From Methylobacterium sp. J-077 (GTDB lineage: Bacteria; Pseudomonadota; Alphaproteobacteria; Rhizobiales; Beijerinckiaceae), in assembly GCF_022829365.1 (NCBI RefSeq), contig NZ_JAKSYJ010000119.1, positions 248,001 to 312,000 of the forward strand: a stretch of 64,000 nucleotides of DNA, given 5' to 3'. Made by a program: the position numbers and the translations under genes. Shown here in pieces: positions 58,673 through 64,000 of this stretch. The notes under the pieces are model-generated. The model saw only the letters and a program-made list of their open reading frames with translations. It did no database searches and was not told the DNA's origin. Position 1 is the stretch's first letter, and each line of letters starts with the position of its first letter.

Positions 58673-59689
58673 TTAGTCCACCGAAACTGTCCGCAAACGT
58701 ACGATCGCGGCGGCGATCTCCTCGGTCAATGATCGCGCGAGCGGCAGCCGATAGTGGGTCTGGTCGAAGAACAGGTCCGGATTTCCGGCCTCCGGGCGCC
58801 TGGCGCGTCCCTCGATGACCGTATTCAGCGGATGCACGGCGAGCGCAGATCGGATTTCGGCCCGGCACGCGGCTTCGGCCGTGGCCCGGGGGCTGCCGGC
58901 CGGCGGCTCGGCACGGGCGTAGACCGGCGGGAAGACCAGAACCAGCGCGGTCCTGGGCGGGACCCGCGCCAGCTCGGCGCGCAGCCGATCGGTGATCGGG
59001 AACGGGCCGCCGTGATGCGGCTCGGCCTCGGGACCGACGGGCCGTTCGAGCGCCGCCTTCTTGGCCGGGTCGCGGCCGAAGCCCTGGCTGAGATAGTTCG
59101 ACTCGTAATCCCACCAGCCGTCGGACGCGGCCTGCTTGCGGCGCGGGTTCAGCAGCCAGCCGAGGCGGTTGATCGTCTCCTGCGCGGCGGTGAAGCGCAG
59201 AAGGCCCTTGAGATAGTCGGGCCAATCGCCGAGCAGCCAGTACGGAAAGCCGTGCTCGCTCGGAAAGGTCGGATCGTCGGAGCACCAGAACGCGTCGGCC
59301 GAGAGCACGATCGCGTCGGGCCGGGGGTGATGCTGGAGATACCAGTCCAGCAGGGCGAACTGCTCGGCCGGGCCGGTCGCCGGCACCGAGAGCTGGACGA
59401 AGGGGATGCCGGTGCGCTGGGTGAGCGTCGCCGGATTGATCAGCTGGATGTGGGAATTGCCGATCACCGCGCCGGAATAGGCCGCGTCGCGGCCGCGCAG
59501 GGCCGAGGCGGTGCGCGGCCCTTGCGGGCGGACGGCGCCGCGGGACAGCAGGGTCGAGCGGCCGGTCTCATAGGGATCGACCACGACCGCCAGGCCGAGA
59601 TAGGCCGCGAACAGCCCGGCCATCGCCAGCAGCCAGATGCGGACGAAGCCGCGCCAGGTCCGGTCCTGTGGGGGTTGAGCCAGCGCCAT
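58673..59689 (-). CDS. SGNH-fold protein partner of MBOAT acyltransferase
   Basis: 338 residues from ATG 59689, three bases after the MBOAT stop. One membrane helix near residue 15-35, then a periplasmic domain with AVIGNSHIQLINPATL (GDSx-like Ser in a GNSH block) and a C-terminal FDQTHYRLPLARSL (Asp/His pair). This is the pattern of AlgJ/AlgX-type proteins that finish O-acetylation of polysaccharides begun by AlgI. Substrate unknown. Confidence 0.8.
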   Translation of the reverse strand: MALAQPPQDRTWRGFVRIWLLAMAGLFAAYLGLAVVVDPYETGRSTLLSRGAVRPQGPRTASALRGRDAAYSGAVIGNSHIQLINPATLTQRTGIPFVQLSVPATGPAEQFALLDWYLQHHPRPDAIVLSADAFWCSDDPTFPSEHGFPYWLLGDWPDYLKGLLRFTAAQETINRLGWLLNPRRKQAASDGWWDYESNYLSQGFGRDPAKKAALERPVGPEAEPHHGGPFPITDRLRAELARVPPRTALVLVFPPVYARAEPPAGSPRATAEAACRAEIRSALAVHPLNTVIEGRARRPEAGNPDLFFDQTHYRLPLARSLTEEIAAAIVRLRTVSVD

Positions 59690-59691
59690 CC

Positions 59692-61065
59692 TCAAAACTG
59701 GAAGTAGATGAACTCGTAATTCGCATCGTCCCCGATCTTCAGGAGGACGACCACGAACAGGAGCGCGAAACCGAAGGCCAGGAGACGGCGGGGCGGCAGG
59801 CGATGGACCGCCGCCCAGGCGGTCGGGCCGAGCGTGGCGACCAGGGCCGCCACCGCGATGGTGCGCCACTTGAAGCCCGAGCCATGGGGCGCCAGGCCGA
59901 ACAGGCCCTTGAAGATCACGAGCGCCGCCTCGAAGCTCGTCGCCCGGAACAGCACCCAGGTCAGCATCACGAACAGGCTGGTGAGCAGCCAGCCGAGGGG
60001 CGTCGGAACCGTGATCCGCGCCCGCCGCGCCAGCAACCCGGCGCCGAGGCCCAGCCCGTGCAGGCCGCCCCAGGCCAGGAAGGTCAGCCCCGCCCCGTGC
60101 CAGAGGCCGCCGAGCGTCATGGTGGCGGCGAGCGCCCCGACCTGCCGGGACAGGCCGCGGCGGTTCCCGCCCATCGGGATGTAGAGATAGTCGCGCAGGA
60201 ACCGCGACAGGGTCATGTGCCAGCGCCGCCAGAAATCGCGCGGCGAGGTGGCGCGATAGGGCGCGTCGAAATTCTGCGGCAGGACCAGGCCGAACAGCAG
60301 GGCGATGCCGAGCGCCATGTCGGTATAGCCGGAGAAGTCGAAATAGATCTGGAAGGTGAAACCGAGGGTCGCCTGCCACGCCTCGGTGACGGACACGACC
60401 TTGCCGGCGGCCGCCGCCTGGAACACCGGGTTCACGTAGGCGGCGAGCGGATCACCCAGAAACACCTTCTTGGCGAGCCCGACCGTGAGCAGCATCAACC
60501 CGCGGGCGAAGCGCTCGGCCGCATCGGGCCGCGCGTAGGGCCGCTCGTCGAACTGATGCATGATCTCGCTCCAGCGCACGAGCGGGCCGGCGAGAACCTG
60601 CGGGAAGAAGGCGATGTAGAGGGCGTATTTGATCAGCCCGAAGGCCGGCGCCCGGCCGGCCCGCAGGTCGGCGAGATACATGATGTGGTGGAAGGTGAAG
60701 AACGAGATGCCGAGCGGCAGGGCCAGTCCGAGCCGCGGCGCCTCCAGCCCCGGGATCAGGTTGGCGAGGTCGGCGAAGAAGTCGAGATACTTGAACAGCC
60801 CGAGCAGGCCGAGGTTGGCGGCGATCGCGGCCGGGATCAGCCAGCGCCCCGGCCATCGGCGATACGCCCGGGCGACGCACCAGTTCGCCAGGATCGAGCC
60901 GGCGAGCAGCGGCACGAACCGGACATCCCACCAGCCGTAGAACACGAAGGACAGGCCGACGAGCAGCGGCAGCCGCCAGGCCGGCGCCGCGCGCGCCACC
61001 AGCGCGTGCAGGATCAGCGCGGCCGGCAGGAAGGCGAGGAGGAAGACGAAGGAGTTGAACAGCAT
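59692..61065 (-). CDS. MBOAT-family O-acyltransferase (AlgI-like)
   Basis: 457 residues, about 11 hydrophobic segments. MBOAT core marks include FYGWWDVRFVPLL, ISFFTFHHIMYLADL, YFDFSGYTDMALGIALLFG and the invariant His region TLGGLWHGAGLTFLAWGGLHG. It would carry acyl groups, most often acetyl, across the membrane to a sugar acceptor, working with the SGNH partner encoded 3 bp downstream. Confidence 0.92.
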   Translation of the reverse strand: MLFNSFVFLLAFLPAALILHALVARAAPAWRLPLLVGLSFVFYGWWDVRFVPLLAGSILANWCVARAYRRWPGRWLIPAAIAANLGLLGLFKYLDFFADLANLIPGLEAPRLGLALPLGISFFTFHHIMYLADLRAGRAPAFGLIKYALYIAFFPQVLAGPLVRWSEIMHQFDERPYARPDAAERFARGLMLLTVGLAKKVFLGDPLAAYVNPVFQAAAAGKVVSVTEAWQATLGFTFQIYFDFSGYTDMALGIALLFGLVLPQNFDAPYRATSPRDFWRRWHMTLSRFLRDYLYIPMGGNRRGLSRQVGALAATMTLGGLWHGAGLTFLAWGGLHGLGLGAGLLARRARITVPTPLGWLLTSLFVMLTWVLFRATSFEAALVIFKGLFGLAPHGSGFKWRTIAVAALVATLGPTAWAAVHRLPPRRLLAFGFALLFVVVLLKIGDDANYEFIYFQF

Positions 61066-61166
61066 CGGGCGGGGCGGCGCGAAGGGAAAGGATGGGCCGC
61101 CGGTCTCTCCGGGCGCGAGGCGCCCGCCTTGTCGGGGATCGCGGCAGGCCCGTCAATCGCGGAGGC

Positions 61167-62414
61167 TCACGCCGCGCGACGTCCCGCCTCGATGGTCAGG
61201 CCCAGCCCCACCGACCCGAACGTGTCGCCCTCCACCACCCGGGCCGCGGGCAGCGCGGCGGTGAGCGCGGCGCGCAGGTGCGGCAGGCCGGTGGAACCGC
61301 CGGTGAGGAACATGGCATCGATCCGCTCCGGGCCGAGTTCAGCCTGGGCGAGGCAGCGGGCGATCCGGGCGGCGACCGCCCGGGCGAGGTCGCCGGTCTG
61401 CGCCGAGAGGGTGTCACGGCCCACCCGGGCGGTGAGACCGGGCTCGATCAGGCCGAGGTCGAGATCGGTCGTGCCGGCCTCGGAGGCGGCAATCTTGGCG
61501 CCCTCCACGGCCCCGGCCAGGGCGTGGCCGCGCTCGCCCTCGACGGCGGCACGCAGGCGCGCGACCAGGTCGGGCTTGGCGCAATCGCGGATCACCTCGT
61601 CGATCTCGCGCAGGGTCTTTCCGTTGTAGAGGCGGTTGATCGCCGACCAAGTGGCGAGGTCGTGGTAATAGGCGTTCGGCACCGCGAGGTCGCCGCGCCG
61701 CATCGGGCTGCCGAGGCCGAGCAGCGGCATCACCGTGCCGAGACTGAGCTGCCGGTCGAAATCGGTGCCGCCGATGCGCACGCCGTCGTTGGCCAGGATG
61801 TCGCCGGCCCGATCCGGGCGGCCCCGCCGCTCGGGCGAGAGGCGGACGATCGAAAAATCCGAGGTGCCGCCGCCGATATCGGCGATCAGCGCGATCTCCT
61901 CCGCGCGGACCTGGCGCTCGTAGTCGAGGGCTGCGGCGATCGGCTCATACTGGAACGAGACCTCCCGGAACCCGACGTCCCGGGCGATGTCGCGCAGCGT
62001 GTCCTCCGCCCGCCGGTCGGCCTCCGGGTCGCCGTCGACGAAATGGACAGGCCGGCCATGGACCACCGTGTCGAGGGTTTGCCCGCAGGCGGCCTCGGCC
62101 CGGGCCTTCACGGCCGAGAGATAGCGGGCGATCACGTCGCGCAGGCGCAGGCGCTCCCGGCCGACCGGGGTCGCCTCGTCCATCAGGGGCGTGCCGAGGA
62201 CGGATTTCAGCCCGCGCATCAGCCGGCCGGCATGGCCGTCGACATAGGCCGCGGTGGCGGCCCGGCCGATCAGCGGCGGCTCGCCGGGCTCGAAGAAGAT
62301 CGCGCTGGGGATGGTCCGGTGCGCGCCCTCGAGCGGCAGCAGGGTCGGCCCCGCCGCCGCGAGATGCCCCAGGGTGGTGTTCGACGTGCCGAAATCGAGG
62401 CCGCAGGCCGCCAT
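61167..62414 (-). CDS. Hsp70-family chaperone, YegD-like
   Basis: 415 residues. ATPase-domain marks: GLDFGTSNTTLGH (phosphate 1), LIADIGGGTSDFSIV (phosphate 2), and FLTGGSTGLPHLRAAL (adenosine). The substrate-binding and lid regions of DnaK are absent, as in YegD proteins. Role unknown; a specialised chaperone or regulator is inferred. Divergent from the HerA-like ATPase across 155 bp. Confidence 0.88.
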   Translation of the reverse strand: MAACGLDFGTSNTTLGHLAAAGPTLLPLEGAHRTIPSAIFFEPGEPPLIGRAATAAYVDGHAGRLMRGLKSVLGTPLMDEATPVGRERLRLRDVIARYLSAVKARAEAACGQTLDTVVHGRPVHFVDGDPEADRRAEDTLRDIARDVGFREVSFQYEPIAAALDYERQVRAEEIALIADIGGGTSDFSIVRLSPERRGRPDRAGDILANDGVRIGGTDFDRQLSLGTVMPLLGLGSPMRRGDLAVPNAYYHDLATWSAINRLYNGKTLREIDEVIRDCAKPDLVARLRAAVEGERGHALAGAVEGAKIAASEAGTTDLDLGLIEPGLTARVGRDTLSAQTGDLARAVAARIARCLAQAELGPERIDAMFLTGGSTGLPHLRAALTAALPAARVVEGDTFGSVGLGLTIEAGRRAA

Positions 62415-62569
62415 CGTGGTGGGGATCCGGTTTGTTTCGAGGGAGGGCGGCCCCTACAGGGCGGCGGCGCCCGGGTCCAGCGCGGCCGCGGCATTGCAGC
62501 CGCGCAGGAAGCGTGGATAGCGCGTCCGGAGCACGCACGGATCCGGTTCCGGCGTGGTATTGAGCGGCC

Positions 62570-64000
62570 ATGCGTTCCGATATCGATCTCGGCCTGACCG
62601 GCGGGCAGCCGGCGCTCCTCGACCTCACCGAACTGCTGGCCACGCGGCTCCTGGTCCAGGGCAATTCGGGCTCCGGCAAGTCGCACTTGCTCCGGCGCCT
62701 GCTGGAGCAGAGCGCCGGGCTCGTGCAGCAGGCGGTGATCGACCCGGAGGGCGATTTCGCCAGCCTCGCCGACCGCTACGGGCACGTGGTCGTGGAGGCC
62801 GACGGCGACGACGTCGCCCTCCAGCGCATCGCCGCAAGGGTGCGCACGCACCGGGTCTCGGTGGTGCTGTCGCTGGAGAATCTCGACGCCGAGGGGCAGA
62901 TGCGCGCCGCCGCCGCCTTCCTCGGCGGGTTGTTCGACGCCGACCGGGACCACTGGTACCCGATGCTGGTGGCCGTGGACGAGGCGCAGCTCTTCGCCCC
63001 CGCGGCGGCTGGCGAGGTCTCGGACGAGGCCCGCCGCCTGTCGCTCGGCGCCATGACCAACCTGATGTGCCGCGGGCGCAAGCGCGGGCTTGCCGGCGTG
63101 ATCGCCACCCAGCGCCTCGCCAAGCTCGCCAAGAACGTCGCGGCCGAGGCCTCCAATTTTTTGATGGGTCGGACCTTCCTCGACATCGACATGGCCCGCG
63201 CCGCCGATCTTCTCGGATTGGAGCGCCGCCAGGCCGAGACCTTTCGAGACCTGCCACGCGGCCATTTCGTCGCGCTCGGCCCGGCTCTGTCCCGGCGCCC
63301 GCTCACCATCGCGGTGGGTCCGACCCTGACGGTGAGCCGCAGCTCATCGCCGGTGCTCGTCCCCCTCCCCGACCAGACCGAGGATGCAAGGGCACTGATC
63401 CTCACGGCGAGCCCGGCCGACAGCCTGGCGCCGCCGATGCCGCGCCCGAAGCCGCGCCCGGTGGCGGCCCCGGACGTGCTGGTCCAGCTCGCCAGCTACC
63501 GGCCTCCGGTTCCGGTGGAAGAGCCCGAGGAGGAGCCGATGGACCCGGAAGCGCGCGAGGCCGCGCTGACCGAGGTCCTAGCCTCGGTCCTGGCGGATGC
63601 CGACGCCGCCGCCTGCACGCCGGCGACGCTCTACCAGGATTTCACGGTCCGCTGCCGCATCCGGCGCCTGCGCGGCGACACGATGGGCCTGCCGGAATTC
63701 AAGCGCCGGCTCGCGGTCGCCCGGGCCGAGGCCGGCGGCGCGGTCGCCGACAATTCGACCTGGGAGCGGGCGCAGGCGATCGCGGCCGGCCTGCCGGACG
63801 ACCTCGCCGGGCTGTTTCTGGTGGTCGCCCGCGCGGCGATCGAGGGCGCCCCCTGCCCCACCGACGCGATGCTGGCCGATGCCTACGGCACCAGCTCGGG
63901 CGGCCGCGCCCGGCGGATGCTGGCCTATCTCGAGGAGCGCGGCGCGATCGTCACGCGCAAGGACCTGCGCGGTGCGCCGATCATCGCGGTGCCGGATCTC
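62570..64000 (+). CDS. HerA-like ATPase, DUF853/DUF87 type (3' partial)
   Basis: 477 codons from ATG 62570 to the window edge, no stop, so truncated by the window. Walker A LVQGNSGSGKSHLL (about residue 28), a helicase-like segment with a Walker B-like MLVAVDEAQLFAP (about 137), RGRKRGLAGVIATQRLAKL (about 165), then a Pro-rich linker at about 280-330 and a winged-helix-like C-terminal part. These match HerA/FtsK-type DNA-translocating ATPases. Divergent from the Hsp70-like gene. The role is unresolved: some family members belong to defence or DNA repair, others are housekeeping. Confidence 0.82.
   Translation, partial: MRSDIDLGLTGGQPALLDLTELLATRLLVQGNSGSGKSHLLRRLLEQSAGLVQQAVIDPEGDFASLADRYGHVVVEADGDDVALQRIAARVRTHRVSVVLSLENLDAEGQMRAAAAFLGGLFDADRDHWYPMLVAVDEAQLFAPAAAGEVSDEARRLSLGAMTNLMCRGRKRGLAGVIATQRLAKLAKNVAAEASNFLMGRTFLDIDMARAADLLGLERRQAETFRDLPRGHFVALGPALSRRPLTIAVGPTLTVSRSSSPVLVPLPDQTEDARALILTASPADSLAPPMPRPKPRPVAAPDVLVQLASYRPPVPVEEPEEEPMDPEAREAALTEVLASVLADADAAACTPATLYQDFTVRCRIRRLRGDTMGLPEFKRRLAVARAEAGGAVADNSTWERAQAIAAGLPDDLAGLFLVVARAAIEGAPCPTDAMLADAYGTSSGGRARRMLAYLEERGAIVTRKDLRGAPIIAVPDL

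Noticed and set aside
1..64000. CRISPR arrays, transposases, integrases, prophage genes, rRNA
   Set aside because: Looked for on both strands; no repeated spacer pattern, transposase motif or rRNA signature was seen.

Overview
The window is high-GC DNA of an alphaproteobacterium, most likely Methylobacteriaceae/Rhizobiales. This is inferred from a full-length CtrA cell-cycle regulator beside fliI/fliJ, an oxalate-degradation locus, YegD-type Hsp70, alphaproteobacterial DksA and two dispersed repeat families. No rRNA, tRNA, CRISPR array, transposase or prophage was found. Almost all of it reads as chromosomal core and accessory genes; the one compositionally foreign stretch is an AT-rich islet at about 39.2-41.0 kb.

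Region by region: 1-8.4 kb holds the 3' part of a PAS/kinase-fold protein without its phospho-accepting His, then acetate activation and uptake (acs, a DUF485 partner, actP) and a metabolite:proton symporter. 8.4-9.6 kb is gene-poor with two small membrane proteins. 9.6-20.2 kb has purH, a heparinase-like protein, a His-rich metal-binding lipoprotein/SBP divergent from a Spy/CpxP-like protein around a perfect 17-bp palindrome, an exporter-type ABC protein, ilvE and an unrecognised P-loop protein. 20.2-28.3 kb is an oxalate locus: oxlT and oxc, a peptide-type binding protein, an HPP-CBS membrane protein, and a PAS-frc pair with a 20-bp palindromic operator candidate. OxlT imports oxalate in exchange for formate, Frc makes oxalyl-CoA and Oxc decarboxylates it.

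28.6-30.7 kb carries a KpsT-like ATPase and KpsE-like chain-length/export protein without a permease. 31.3-38.1 kb is a motility/cell-cycle block (flhA, fliJ, fliI, ctrA) with CtrA-like sites. 38.1-41 kb has a serine protease followed by the AT-rich islet with a frameshifted YdjC deacetylase and a glycosyltransferase-like gene. 41-54 kb is mixed housekeeping (cysS, creA, an OmpA protein, an MFS carrier, parDE, a methyltransferase, a CNNM/CBS protein, gltX, a DadA-like oxidase). 54-58.4 kb holds a collagen-like lipoprotein with an overlapping secreted protein, three overlapping TadE/TadG-type genes and dksA. 58.6-64 kb has an SGNH-MBOAT O-acetylation pair and a divergent Hsp70-like / HerA-like ATPase pair, the latter running off the window.

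No clear-cut new multi-gene system can be proven from the sequence alone. The strongest candidates for second looks are the PAS-frc oxalate regulation, the metal-responsive palindrome, the zeta-toxin-like P-loop protein whose ribosome binding site lies in a dispersed repeat, the AT-rich sugar islet, and the Hsp70/HerA pair.
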